DNA from: Rhizopus sp. PT2906 | Lineage: Eukaryota; Mucoromycota; Mucoromycetes; Mucorales; Rhizopodaceae | Assembly (NCBI GenBank): GCA_025529335.1 | Contig: JAMYHX010000029.1 | Coordinates: 62,001 to 126,000 of the forward strand | Reading direction: 5' to 3' | Length of the DNA: 64,000 bases | In this document: in pieces, positions 44,568 through 56,774 of the stretch | Position numbering within the stretch: position 1 is the first letter of the stretch | Layout of the letters: each line of letters opens with the position of its first letter | Notes under the pieces: model-generated | The model's input: only the letters and a program-made list of their open reading frames with translations | Database searches by the model: none | Told to the model about the DNA's origin: nothing | Program-made: the position numbers and the translations under genes

Positions 44568-46490
44568 TGTTACACAAATTTTGTGATTTTGCAACCCTTT
44601 TATTTGAATAGCAATTTCAATTTTTTTTTTGTTTTGCGTTTATCATGTCTAGTTTACCTTTTTATCTTGAGTTAATACTTAAAAAATATCTATACACATA
44701 TAATAGGAGTAGTTTAACTGTGATAAGTATGGTAGTGGAGTAATCTCACACCAAGATTGTAAAGAAATGGTAAATATGGAAGCACGTGTTTATATTGAAA
44801 CGCCACCGCAAATTGCAAATGCTCGACTTGCCAACTTTTCTTTGATATAAAACACTTGAACACAGACTCAAGATTTTATACATTTTGCTTATTTGAATAT
44901 TCAATCTTTGTCAAATTTGGATCTTTACGGTCATTAAGTAAAGACTCTGTATAATATGCAGCTCTAGAATTATAAAACAATGTCTAAACTTTATGATGCA
45001 ACTCATCGCCAGCCTATAAACTCATTTCAGCCTGACAGTGTATTAAAGCATTATTGCATGTTTTATTATTCTATTTATTTTGCTAATTACAGCAATTTAT
45101 GTTGCAGAACATGGAGGTTCATTCTTGCAATTTCATAAATAATATAACTTCAGATATCAAATAAGAACGTTCGAAAATCCATGAATTTGAAATGCAAAGT
45201 GCTAACATATAGCATAAATTTGCCAAGTATCACCACACGAATCAAATCGTGCACTAATGTATTGTGTAGTTTTCCTTGGTTTATTGCTTGACCATCGTAA
45301 TATTATATTTTTTTTAGATCAGAAATGATAAACAAGAAAATAGAGTTATTGTAGGTATTGAATAGTTCATTTTCTGATATGGAAGTTGTAGCTTTTACAA
45401 TATTGTTTGGGATACTTTGTAATATGGTCATTTTTAAAAGTGAGGTAGTGTGTTGTAAATATCGATTGCTTCAGTTATTTTGCTATTTTAATAATGACTT
45501 CTTCAAACTTTGCTTCATTTCTATTACAAGCCAAGTCTTTGATAGCTTGGCTACTTGAGCTTAGTAAATGCCAAAGAGTTACAGGTATTGAGATGTTTTA
45601 TAAAAGAAAAAGAAAAAGAAATTGTGCAAAAATACAATTCTTCGAACCTTCACCAAACGATAGATTCACAGAAACCATGACAGGAAGCAGTTTTTACCAA
45701 AGGAAATGGTTGGATATTGGTAATGTAACAAAGGTCCTTAAATTTGGATTTATTCAAAAGTGAATGCATTACTTGCAAGAGCATAAGTCAGCTACAACCG
45801 ATTCCACTGTTGATTTCTATTACTAATAGCACTTTCACCCTTTACCATAGAAACAATCTGTATCCTTTAATTCATTCATAAAATTACTTGCATTTTAAGA
45901 ACATGTCTTCCTTTATTGTCCCTTTTTATTCATAAATAGCAATCTTCTATTAATCAGTGGATGCTTTTATCTTTTCGTGTGTTTTCTAAGTGTGGTTCCT
46001 GCCTTAACAAGTCAATTTAATTTTGATCACTTGTAAAAGCTCAAACAAATATTTATTTATATGTTTCAAGGCAACTACTAACAAGGTATACAAAATAAAT
46101 CTGCGTTCATCTACAAATCTAGGAATATTGAAGAAAATATAACAAAATGAACAGAAAATATTGTTTGGACAAACTCAAAAAAGAAGAGCTTGTGAAGATG
46201 ATTGCCTATTAATACAAGTCTTCAATAATATATCTAAAAGGCTGGTATGTTTCCTTGAATTTCTTTTTACTTTATATGCAGGAAAATAGTTGTCTATGGT
46301 ACAGCTAAAAGGAAAGATTTATGTTATTGCTGAGAAACTTGCAACATACATTTGTGATGGCTAACAGTAGCAATCTTTGCTGAAAAGTGCTCCTCTTATT
46401 GTCCAAACAACGTGAATGTCAAAAGTAACATGTGCCTTTTTAGCTGCTCTTTTATTTCGTTAAACCAACACCCAATATTTGATCTCTAAC
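44568..46490. other. Gene-poor region with doubtful small ORFs
   Basis: No convincing gene. Overlapping ORFs at 45358-45558 and 45494-45763 encode short Lys/Arg-containing or hydrophobic proteins, but neither has a leader, intron or recognisable motif. They may be relics. Confidence 0.45.
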
Positions 46491-47811
46491 TTAAAGCTTT
46501 TGGGCAGCAACCGAATTGAACCTAAATAAGCTCTCTTTTGTTTCTATGCAATGTTTTAATTCTTTCAAGAACTGATCCAATTCCTCCATGGTGCTTATCC
46601 CCATCAATGGACCCATTACAGGCTTCATACTCCTTACTGATTCTAAAGCATTCCAAGTAAGTCTCTTTGCTGCAGGTGTGCCCGAACCTATATTTGATCT
46701 AAATATATTGTTACCTATATTATTTTATTTACTTACTCATGTCGCAAATTCTGTCCTCAGATTGAACAATCTCTATATTGTTATTTTTGACGAGCATATT
46801 ATTCAGCTCAGTCCCTATATATGCATTCTGTCCTCTTGCTGCACAGGTATCTCTAACTAAATGAATTAAGGAATTGTTTGTGGTATTTGAATATGCAGAT
46901 GATGAAACTTACTGGCTACGCCAACCTTGTAAAACAAGTTAGAAGAGTCTTCCGGAAGCTATAAACATACAGGGTTAATGCTTGAGCTACGTATTGATCT
47001 ACTAGTGCATACTTCGAATCCAATTTCTGACATTTGTATCATTCCTCCTGGTTTAGTCACTCGTATTATTTCGCTAATGGCGGCTGGCCATTCTTCTTCT
47101 TCGCGAAGTGCAAGAACAAAGAATCTCATATGAACAAAGTCAAAAACATTGTCCTCATATGGAAGCCCCTTCACCACGTTTCCGTAAGTAAACGTAAACT
47201 GATTTACATTTACGTTCTTGTGTATTGCGTCGGCAATGTCACATCCATGATAGGTGCAGTTAGGATAGTCTTGTACCATATCCTATTCAAAAAATCATCG
47301 ACAAGTAAAGCTAATTGGATACAGTAACTTGCATAATTCAAGCTGTCTCTTACCATTATCCATACACCAGAACCACATCCTACGTCAAGCACGGTGATTC
47401 CTTTTTCAAAATCCAAAGCTTTTGTTACACTGGGCAGTACATTGCTTTAAGAGAAGTAAGCTTGTTAGTAGCTTTAGTTCACATACAGTAAAGACATTAC
47501 CCTCCATATAGACTCTTGAAAGCATAGTGTTGCTATATAAAATGATTAATAAACCATGTATGTACTATACTATCTGCTTATACTCCTGTAAGTCTCATTT
47601 GCTCTTCATCATCCTTTGGCAGCCAATAAGTGGATGATTCCTCGTTATGAAACTCTCGCTTTGTATTGATAGCCGTAGTGTTGTCAATAATTATAGACAC
47701 ATTATCTTGGTTTGCTGTCATCTTTTTGCTAAAAGAATCCTTTTGGCCTATAGTTTTATGCTTGCTTGGTACACTTTTAGCTTTCTGTGAGGTGGAAAAA
47801 CAACTACCCAT
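46491..47811 (-). CDS. SAM-dependent methyltransferase with myristoylation-type N-terminus
   Basis: Seven minus-strand exons are predicted: 47811-47584, 47532-47501, 47444-47354, 47282-47013, 46958-46913, 46856-46737 and 46687-46491, giving 327 aa. The N-terminus MGSCFSTSQKAKS fits the N-myristoylation consensus (Gly2, Ser6) with Cys4 as a possible palmitoylation site. After a disordered stretch to about residue 65, the methyltransferase core has GITVLDVGCGSGVWIMDMVQ (motif I), YHGCDIAD (motif II acidic), FDFVHMRFFVLAL (motif III region) and EIIRVTKPGGMIQMSE (motif IV/V). This resembles class I (Methyltransf_25-type) enzymes; the substrate is unknown. Predicted lipidation would place it at membranes. 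Small exons of 32, 46 and 91 nt make the joins less certain, though the frame stays open throughout. Confidence 0.75.
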
Positions 47812-48650
47812 CGTTTATCACGTAAAGAAAAAGCTTACCGTAGAAGCTTATTTTAAAGGGACCTTCAAAATTGTATCTTTTTTAAAAAGGTGAAAATCTT
47901 TCAGTACGTGATTGCTTTTAAATGAGTTAGAATGTTATTGATGTGTATTACAACACGTAACAAAATACAACATTTGTGTAAAACAACAGTCATTAGTAGA
48001 TGGCACTATCTAAGAAAAATAGGTGAAGCTTGTTTGTGTACAGGATCACTTTCATATCGAGATGATAATTTTTCTCTTTTAAGCCGTTAGATCAGATATA
48101 TATAAAGGGTTGAAGAAAAGAAGCAAGCATATTAAAGCAGGAATTTAGAGCATAGACCTTACTTGTGTCCCTGTCGGCTTGGATAAAGGACTCTAAATTT
48201 TTATATTATGGTTATTATTTGCGTTCAAACTAGAGTAATACTTTGTAATGACTTGTTCAACATCGACACATGACTCTTTAGTTCCTTCTCTGGTCTTAAT
48301 TATTAAACTTGCTTTTAAAAGCATGTATAATAGCACAGATTTGCTTAGTTTCAATTCTGATGCAGTCCTTAGGTGTAAGGAGGCACAAGAATATCAATAT
48401 ATATTCCTTATCGATAAAAGCGTTCTTTAGCTTAATAAGTATATGATCGCACTCTGCACTTAACAAGCTAGATTTATATTCCCATATCTATGTAGTGCTC
48501 TTTATGTAAAAGACAGCAAAGTTCAATAGCAAAAGGGGAAAAGAGGGGGAGTGTAAATGTGGCTTAACGTGACCGCATTTCATTCATGCCTTTAAAGCCT
48601 GATTCAGTTGAACTTTTTGGTTTTTTCCTAATTTTACAGCATCTTAAAAA
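47812..48650. other. Divergent intergenic region
   Basis: Separates the minus-strand methyltransferase gene and plus-strand UTP18. No gene seen; it should hold both promoters. Confidence 0.5.
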
Positions 48651-50514
48651 ATGGTTCATGTTAATAAAAAATTAAAGAAAGACGATAGCGAACAACAATT
48701 AGAAGATCTCCTATTTGGTGATAATACAGAGGATCTTTGGTCCAAGACAGGACAAGAATTAGAGCAGGAGGAAGACGATGAAGTTGATGAAACAGAAGTT
48801 AACGATGAAGAAGATATTAATGAAGCAGTAAGAAAACATATGATATTCACTTGACTACGGTTCTTATTTCATATGTATAATTAGACATTCTTTTTCGATT
48901 CAGGACCATTCACTGGAAATAATGACGATGAAGTTGATTATGAAGCAGAACAACAAACACAACAACAAGAAGACACTTCTGATGAAGAAAGTGAAGAAGA
49001 TAGTGACAGCGATGAAGATAGATATGCACTTACCAAAGCAGCATGGGTAGATGATGACGATAAAAAGTTACAAATATCATTGAAAGCTGCAAATATGACA
49101 AAGAAGTTAAGAAACGACATTGATGAAGATGTTATTGATGGTGCTGAATACACTCGAAGATTACGTAGACAGTAACGTTATTTTATATATGTTTTACAGG
49201 CAGATCAGCTTCTAACAAACCATTCTAGATTTAATCGATTACACCCTAAACCTGACTGGGCTCGACTGCCTTCAGAAATCAAATCGGAATCAAGAAAGCG
49301 CAAGGCAGATGATAGCAGTGATGAAGAGGAAGCAGAAGCAGATGATCAGTTAGACGAAGAAACAAGAATTGATTTATTAAAGAGTACAATGGGCATCTTA
49401 AATAAGCGATCCAACTTGAAAGCTATTCCTCCCAAGAGATTGGATATCATGCGTCTAAAAGATGCTAACCGAGCTTCATTATCTCAGGTAACTTGGAAAA
49501 GCCAAACTTGACAACCATTACTTATATGTATATTTATAGAGAGGTATCACATGTATTTCTTTTCATCCTAATGCACAAGTCATGTTAGTGGGTGGATTGG
49601 ATAAAGTGTTACGATTATTTCAAATAGACGGCAAAATTAACCCCAAGATTCAATCGGTTAAATTTAAGGATATGCCAATCTATCACGCAGAATTTCATCC
49701 TTCTGGAGATGAAATTGTTGTCAGCGGTAGACGCAGTTACTTTTATATATACAACATCCAAACTGGTATCATTGACAGATGTCCTGGTATCTGGGGCAGA
49801 GAAGAAAAGTCACTAGAAGAGTTTTCCATCAGTCCCTGTGGACGATACATTGCTTTCTTGGGTGTCAGTGGTGTCATTATTGTCGTGAGCTACTCAACAA
49901 AGAAATGGTACTGCAATCTGAAGGTGAATAAAACAGTAGAATCGGTCTCTTGGAGCTCAGATGGAAATTATCTCTTTGGCTTTAGTGGTGAAGGACAAGT
50001 ATACCAGTTTGATGTTCAAAATAAAGAATGTATGAAGCGATGGAATGATGAAGGCTGTATTGGACCTTCCGTTATTCGTGTCAGTCCAGATGAGAGATAC
50101 TATGCTACAGGGTAAGATCATACTTAAAGAAAAAGAAAAAAAGAAAAAAAACTAATAGCCTTCTGTAGATCATCTACTGGTATTGTCAATGTTTATGATA
50201 GATCTGTGCTGGAACCAGAATCGATAAACCCCAAGCCTTTCAAAGTGATCGAATCATTAACTACTAGAGTTAACAATATATTATTTAATCATGATTCCCA
50301 ATTGATGGTGATTTCAAGTCAATCAAAGAGAGAACAACTTAGAGTGATCCATGTTCCAACCGGCACAGCATATGCCAACTGGCCCACAGATGGAACACCC
50401 CTGAACACAGTAAAATGTGTTGCCTTCTCTCCAAATAGTGATTATCTTGCCATTGCTAATAAGAAAGGCAAGGTTCTGCTATACACATTAAAGCATTATG
50501 CACTTAAAGATTAA
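48651..50514 (+). CDS. UTP18: U3 snoRNP / SSU processome protein Utp18
   Basis: Exons 48651-48827, 48885-49171, 49229-49487, 49540-50111 and 50169-50514 give 546 aa. Utp18 is a WD40 protein of the UTP-B part of the SSU processome. It acts in the nucleolus in 18S rRNA maturation, and recruits the exosome-linked helicase Mtr4 through an arch-interacting motif. The N-terminal third is highly acidic. The region RRLRRQFNRLHPKPDWARLP matches the conserved Utp18 motif, and the splice at 49171/49229 was chosen because it creates it. WD-type blades follow from GITCISFHPNAQVMLVGGLD, with FSISPCGRYIAFLGVSGVI and VKCVAFSPNSDYLAIANKKG. The acceptor at 48884 was preferred because it alone keeps frame. Converges on GMD with 57 bp between stops. 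Confidence 0.92.
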
Positions 50515-50571
50515 CAATAAATACGCAGTGTTTCTACACATTATAAAACAATATATTCTTTTTTTATTATT

Positions 50572-51821
50572 TTACACCAAAGTTGAAGACTTGAGACTTC
50601 CTTCAATATCAGCAACAACCATTTCAGTAACCAATTCGTCAAAAGTAACCTTGCGCTTCCAGCCTAATTCTGTGTTTGCCTTTGTAGGATCACCCAATAA
50701 GAGATCAACTTCAGCAGGACGGAAGTACTTGGGGTCAATACGCACACGGACCTTGCCTGTTTCAGCGTCTTTACCAACTTCGTTCACACCTTCACCTTCC
50801 CAAACAATAGTACGTCCAGTCACCTTGAAAGCCTTTTCGACAAAGCTTCTGACTGTGTGTGTTTCACCAGTAGCCAAGACGAAATCTTGAGGCTGATCTT
50901 GCTGCAGCATGAGCCACATACCTTCGACATAATCACGAGCATGTCCCCAATCACGCTTAGCATCAATATTACCGAGATAAAGGCACTCTTGACGTCCCAA
51001 GTGGATATCTGCGACAGCACGAGTAATCTTTCGGGTAACGAAGGTACGGCCACGACGAGGTGATTCATGGTTGAATAGAATACCATTACAGGCAAACATA
51101 TTGTATGATTCACGGTAGTTGACCGTAATCCAATAACCATAAAGCTTGGCTACACCATAAGGGGAACGGGGATAGAAGGGTGTTGTTTCCTTTTGGGGTG
51201 TTTCAACTACTTTACCATAGAGTTCAGAGGTAGAAGCTTGATAGAAACGAACACGATCGGTTAAACCACAAGTACGGATAGCATCAAGTAAACGAAGTGT
51301 GCCAAGAGCGTCGACGTCACCGGTATATTCTGACATGTCAAAAGAGACCTTGACATGAGATTGAGCTGCAAGATTGTAAACTTCAGTTGGCAATACTTTA
51401 GATATAATATGAACCAAGCATGTAGAGTCAGTCAAGTCACCATAGTGAAGGAAAAATTTGACACCTAAAAAGAGAGAAAGAGAGGGTTAGGTCTCGAACC
51501 AAAAAAAAAAGCTAGTCATATCTCACCTGTTTCGTGTCTGTCTCTGTATATATGTTCAATACGACCTGTATTGAAAGAAGAAGATCTACGAATGATACCA
51601 TGCACTTCGTATCCCTTTTCCAACAAGATTTCAGTCAAGTAAGAACCGTCCTGACCAGTGACACCTATACATTTTGTATGAGCCCTCTTTTTCTTTATAA
51701 AATAATGAAGCCCTTTTTTTTTACCTGTAATAAGAGCAACCTTTCTTGCTCTATATTCTTCAGGAGACATGTTTGTAGCTTTGCTTAAAGTTTCAACACT
51801 GGCGATGACGTTTTCAGACAT
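50572..51821 (-). CDS. GMD: GDP-mannose 4,6-dehydratase
   Basis: Minus-strand exons 51821-51725, 51664-51527 and 51464-50572 give 375 aa, matching the family (about 372). The enzyme converts GDP-mannose to GDP-4-keto-6-deoxymannose, the first step to GDP-L-fucose, in the cytosol. The short-chain dehydrogenase-type Rossmann motif GVTGQDGSYLTEILLEKGYE is read across the first splice. The catalytic triad is visible as Thr/Ser in YQASTSELYGKV, and Tyr and Lys in RSPYGVAKLYGYW. RRGRTFVTRKI and RDWGHARDYVEGMW complete the signature, and FRPAEVDLLLGDPTKAN closes it. Fucose is a known component of Mucoromycota cell-wall polymers. Strong match. Confidence 0.97.
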
Positions 51822-52059
51822 TTGGGTTGGGAGATGAAGAAAGAGGGGGAAAAGCGGAGCAAGACTAGTGAAGGTCTTATAAATAAAATTAAACGCAGAA
51901 ATAGGCTGACCAATTAAATCAAGATGATCAGCCAAAATTAGAAGCATGCGGTAGGGTGTAGTCGTACAACCATTTAATAAAGAAAAGCCCAGCGGCTTTT
52001 TGAGTCTAAGCGCGTTAAAAGATGTGGCTCATTAAATGGTATCAAGTATATATTTTTAT
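51822..52059. other. Short region upstream of GMD
   Basis: A CT-rich stretch on the coding strand of GMD (about 51825-51860) probably belongs to its leader. The rest is likely 3' UTR of the minus-strand transcription factor gene downstream. Confidence 0.4.
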
Positions 52060-54162
52060 TTAACAAAGTAGAGATCGAATACTCATTTCTATTGCTCTGC
52101 CAGAAGATATAGTATTGTTATCTCTATTAGATGACCCAGATATACTGTATACAGATCTACTACTTTTGACTGCTGAAGCTGCTGCATTCAGTGTACTACT
52201 TGATGTTTGTAAAAAGTACTGGTGGGTTGGATGAGTCACTGCAGGAGACGAAGCAAATCGATTCAGTAACGGATTAAGGCTGATGGATGACTTTGATATC
52301 GAAGAGGTCGGTGCTGTTGTAATGGGAGCAATATTAAATTTTGGCGGCTTTAGAGAAGGCTTATGAGGCGTAGATATCTTTCGATTAAGTGAAGCGTATG
52401 TCAATATGTTATCGCCAGTATTATGATTGTTATCAGTAATCCAATAATCGGCCGACTTGTCATCTATTACCGATGCTGATAGGCTGCTTAATAAATGATC
52501 CACTGCTGGTGTTGGTGGGGTAATAGGAGATGACATTGGAGAAAAGACAGCGATAGGCTCTATGTAGTTTGACATGGCTTGAAAAGTATTTTCGAATGAT
52601 TCAATACAAGGATTCTTTTGATTTATGGTAGATACTTCATACTGATGTTCTCGAAATATTGCAACTATGTACTGTTTCGAAAGCGTCGCTTGGTTATAAA
52701 GATCAGCACCTAGTCCTCCGCCGATGTATAGTACCACTTCATGAAGTTTATATTCGCCTGATCTCATCCTCACATGGATTGTATCTGAATATAACTTTGA
52801 TCCACTTGCAATTTCTTTTAATTTTGCTTCATCAACAGACTCAAAAAGTAAAGACGTACTCCTTTCTGTTGACGGCACAACATTTCCTTGATTTGCTGTT
52901 TTTGCGATATGATCCAGTAGTAAGCGATGAAGCTGTGATAATCGATCATTGTCCTTTGGTGAAATGAAATCGTATAATGAACGATGTGCAAGTTCTTGTG
53001 GGTAGTATCCCCAGGCGTTATATATTCCATTAGGTACTTTTGCACAGCATACCTCCATTGATAAAATCAAGGTAATCTCTTTTCCCTCCTTATTTTGCAG
53101 TGGAGATTGTATGTCGTTATTAGTTTCATCATTAATTGTAGTGGTATTAAATATATTAAATTGATCTATCAGAAATGGTTGTTGATCTTCCTGAGGCAAC
53201 GTTAAAGCTGATGTCTGAATAGGTTGAAGAATGGAAAGTGCTTGTTGATCAACATTTGGCTCTATGAGTGATACACTGTTGTTACTATCCGTGCTATTGC
53301 TACTGCTGCTGCTACTACTGAAAGTGGTTGGTTGTTTGGCAATGTTTGAACTATGCACTGTCAGATTATGATTGTCAGATTGTGAACTGGTTTGGAATGA
53401 CTCATGCACAAAAGCTATTGGCTTTGTACGGTTAGCCGCCTTTATTTCCAGCTTTTCTGTGATAGTAGTGCTGCTATCATCTTTTCTATTGTGAGATACA
53501 ATTGCTGGTGTTTCAATTGTGCCGTAAATGATCTCATATGTATATTCACTATTTGCATATGGCTTCTGTTCTCGTCGCTTTGGTCTACCTCTCTTTTTAT
53601 GAATAATGTCCTGACATGTATCTTCCTTTTTCAAGGTGACGCATCGCTTACAAGGGCGTGAAACTGTATATAAGAAGGTGAATAAGAGAGATATTTGTAT
53701 TATTATTACTATTACCATCACAAGCCAAATGTGCTATTTTACAGTTTATACCTAAATACGTAATGTTGGTCTTCTTTTTTGTTCTCTAGTCAATACTTTA
53801 ATTATTACATGCACTCGGGACATGTGGTCTATGTCCCTTTTTTTGAGTTTTTGCTTTGGTATTCTTGGTTGTCTGTATTGTATTAGCCAAGTAACTGTCA
53901 ACGCATGTATCTGGTTTCCCAAGTGATATACAATTAACACAAGGTCGAGAAGTTCCTAGTAAGTTATTACATTCTTAGTATGATTGATCTCTATTGCATA
54001 TATCACTCTATAAAAGAAATACCATTACAAGGTATACTTGCTATTTTACAGCTAATACCTATATATGGATAAGAGTTAGCATATCATTTCAATCATTCTG
54101 TAAATGTATTTACATTTTGATTTATTGGATACATTTAAGGCAGTGTCTACATTGGTTGCCAT
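52060..54162 (-). CDS. Transcription factor with two tandem Zn2Cys6 clusters and a PAS domain
   Basis: Minus-strand exons 54162-54114, 54058-54023, 53955-53809, 53751-53716 and 53663-52060 give 623 aa in one open frame. Cluster 1 (residues 17-46) and cluster 2 (78-106) both have the spacing C-x2-C-x6-C-x6-C-x2-C-x8-C of Zn(II)2Cys6 binuclear clusters. Both are cut by introns at identical places (after the first base of the first Cys codon and after the residue following the third Cys), so an exon pair was duplicated in tandem. Cluster 2 is followed by the basic HKKRGRPKRRE, an AT-hook-like linker. A PAS domain starts near residue 288 (CCAKVPNGIYNAWGYYPQEL) as in Ert1/AcuK-like factors. Long Ser/Thr/Gln-rich segments surround it. 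It is likely a nuclear metabolic regulator. Whether exons 1-3 are retained in the mRNA is untested. Confidence 0.75.
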
Positions 54163-55526
54163 TTATAACTTTTAGTAATGATGCAAAGGATGAAAAAAAA
54201 AAAAAAATAAAGAAAGAAGAAGAAGAAGAGAGAGAAAACTTGGACTGTGTGAATATCCAGTTGCTGACCTACAAAAAATCCGGGGAAATTCTGGGGAAAG
54301 GTTTGCCTACCAAAAATAACTCTTGTATACTTTAAAGAAGTTATAATAACTACAAGAACCTCTCTATTCAATATACTCTTTTGTAGCAACACTGCCTTTT
54401 TGTAATTAATTTTTGGTCTTAATCATGTCTATGTTGTACTTATTGTTGAGTTATATACGCGACTGTTTTAACTCTCTGACCTATTTTATTACAGACTATG
54501 CATTCTTTAGATGAGACATGTACATGTCTTTTTTTTTGACTTTTGGTCCAGGATTAATAATAATAATAACAATAATCAAAATTTCTTAGTCTCATTTTAT
54601 TGATGCAAAGATGATTTATGAAGAAGAAATCAACTACAGTGATTTGTATTTAAAATTCAAGATTTTGACCAGCCAATCAAAAAATCAAAAAAACAGTATT
54701 ATTATATTATATAGAATAGAGTTGTAGCCTGTTTTGGCTACTCGGAAAATGCTCTAATGAGGGCCTGCAAGGCTTATCAATCATTCTCCCAATCAGCCAA
54801 AGTTATCAACGATACATATTGAAAACGTTCAAAACAGTTGCTTCATTGCTATTTCTAACATGCCGTTGTTTTTGATGCCACCTTTTCTGCTGAACAGTAA
54901 TCGTGCTGATCAGAAGGCATTAAAGTCTAGGAAATTTTCCCAAAGTATTACGAACGTTATGTCAATTGATGAATGGTGATGTCGAACTTCAAAATTTTCC
55001 TCAGAAAGTATGGAGTTTTCAAACTGAAGCAGTTACGTGGAGTCCTTTGGAGAACGAGCTTTTTTTCGGTTATTTCAATCATATTAACTGATTTCTAGGG
55101 CTTGTTTCAAAGACTTGGCTTCAATAAAAACCATGAAAGAACCTTCTAGGCAGAGTATATTATACCCTTATTTAAGATGAACACTACGCGCACGAGGAAA
55201 TCCACGAGAAGATTAATGCTACAGGCGCTTCCTTTGGGCACTATATGTGAGGTCATTTCACAACTGCATACTACCCAAAGCGCTTGCCTAACCTAAGACT
55301 GTCCTGTGGGATATCCATTGATATAAAGTTACTCTTGAATGACCTTGGTTCTTTGTTGATCAACTGACCACATATCTCTTTTTCTTTTTGAAGCTTTATA
55401 AAAGTCATATTCTACATCAAGGAGCATGGAAAGATATCTGTTTTTTGAGAAGGTTTAGCTTGACGCTGCACATGCAAAAGGTTTGTTGACGACATCACAT
55501 GTAGCACTTGTAACATTAAACCTCTC
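54163..55526. other. Gene-poor region with repeat relic
   Basis: Contains a poly-A run at about 54188-54201, AT-rich filler, and a broken copy of repeat family R1 near 55140-55290. No gene seen. Confidence 0.5.
55140..55290 (-). repeat. Dispersed repeat, decayed copy (family R1)
   Basis: CTACAGGCGCTTCCT and its surroundings match 7038-7060. On the minus strand the frame reads PKGSACSINLLVDFLV, matching RGSACRISLTPGVFSG. Stops interrupt the frame. Confidence 0.55.
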
Positions 55527-56255
55527 GTGGATTTCATCGTGCACGTAGTGTACACCTTATTTAAGCATTTCTCTATTATAAATAAGGGGTTAGTGATTAG
55601 TTTGTTAATTGAAATATGTTTGCAATATACTCACATTGTTAATATTACGCATAAGGTGCGAATCAATGATGTTGTCTCATATCAAAAGCCATATGATACC
55701 TGGTGTTTGGAATAACCCAACTGAAAGGCTCTTTGCTGACGGTATTGGCTGTGAATATGGTTTTGAAGTGATAATAATGGAACCTGCAGAACCATTTTTT
55801 ACTGAAGACATTGATCATTCTATTGAAGATACTTAGTTAATAACCATGACAACCAATTCTATAGAAATGAGATACTGAAGTATCAAGACGCTTCAATTGA
55901 AACCGCCAAAGGTTTAGCAGCGTTTGGAACACAATGTACCTGTGGCAAGATCACTTTGATAAAATCCAGTCTTTGTAGTCCAACTAAATGGCAAATTGCT
56001 GAATTAAAAAGTGCGACCATTCCTGTCACTTGGAACCCAAGAACGGGTATGATGTCAGTGTTTGAGCTGCTGGCCACTCTCCAGGTAAATATCTTTAACT
56101 TTTAAAACATTGTTATTTTTACTTATTCTGCTTTTTCAGAATAAATATGACCTCCAAAAGAACATTTTGAAGAAGTTGCAACGAGAAAACAACTTTCTCG
56201 ATCCAGTTGATGAAAAGGAGAGTATCCGAATCAGTTTGAGAATACAGATCTTTTA
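55527..56255 (+). pseudogene. Decayed Mucorales-type multi-copy ORF
   Basis: Frame 55609-55836 reads NNPTERLFADGIGCEYGFEV and FFTEDIDHSIEDT, then stops. In a shifted frame from about 55830 the sequence continues NEILKYQDASIETAKGLAAF, TQCTCGKITLIKSSLCSPTK and MMSVFELLATLQ. An intron-like gap (about 56085-56140, donor GTAAAT, acceptor TTTCAG) leads to NKYDLQKNILKKLQRENNFL before a stop. The order resembles lineage-specific Mucorales proteins of unknown function. At least one frameshift near 55832 makes this a probable pseudogene. Confidence 0.45.
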
Positions 56256-56774
56256 AGATAAAAGTGTTTTTTTTTTTTTGTGTAGACTATTACTTATACC
56301 TTTACTTTAAACGCTTACATTATTGTGTACTATTAAACAAGATTTTACAATATTTTTGAAATTAAAATATTCCGGTTGGTTAAAAGAATGGAAGGTACAC
56401 ATCTATTTTTCTTATTCGGAACTATATGGAACAATGTTTACCCATCAGTTGGAATCAGAAAATCATCTTTTAAATCAAAAGAGATGTCAGTATGATAAAT
56501 GAGTATCAGATAAAATGGTAACAGACGAACACTTTATATCATACAGCACTCAAAAGCCATGTAACTTGCAAATTTATATTACACCGAAAAATCGGCGATC
56601 ATTTGTTGGGAAGGAGCAGGAAAATATACGAGATGACACGGTAAGTATACAAACATTACAGTCCCGCTCAAGCAAAAGGTCAAAAGCAAAACCCATCATT
56701 TTCTTTGATCTGATTTATTCTTCTTTATCTCTTTTCTTTTACTTCTTTAGCTTTTTAATACTTTAGAAAAGGGA
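56256..56774. other. Upstream region of MFS gene
   Basis: A T-run at about 56267-56280 and a CT/T-rich tract at about 56710-56760 precede the MFS start at 56775. An ORF from 56515 has no support and probably overlaps the leader. Confidence 0.4.

Noticed and set aside
44400..44675. Plus-strand ORF overlapping the tRNA-Thr(CGU) locus
   Set aside because: It reads through the antisense of an intact tRNA gene and has no coding signal.
45358..45763. Two overlapping small ORFs (66 and 89 aa)
   Set aside because: No splice signals, leader or recognisable motif; kept only as a note in the gene-poor region.
56515..56766. Upstream exon for the MFS transporter
   Set aside because: The reading ends in a T-rich tract with a stop just before the transporter ATG and does not splice in frame; more likely leader or promoter.
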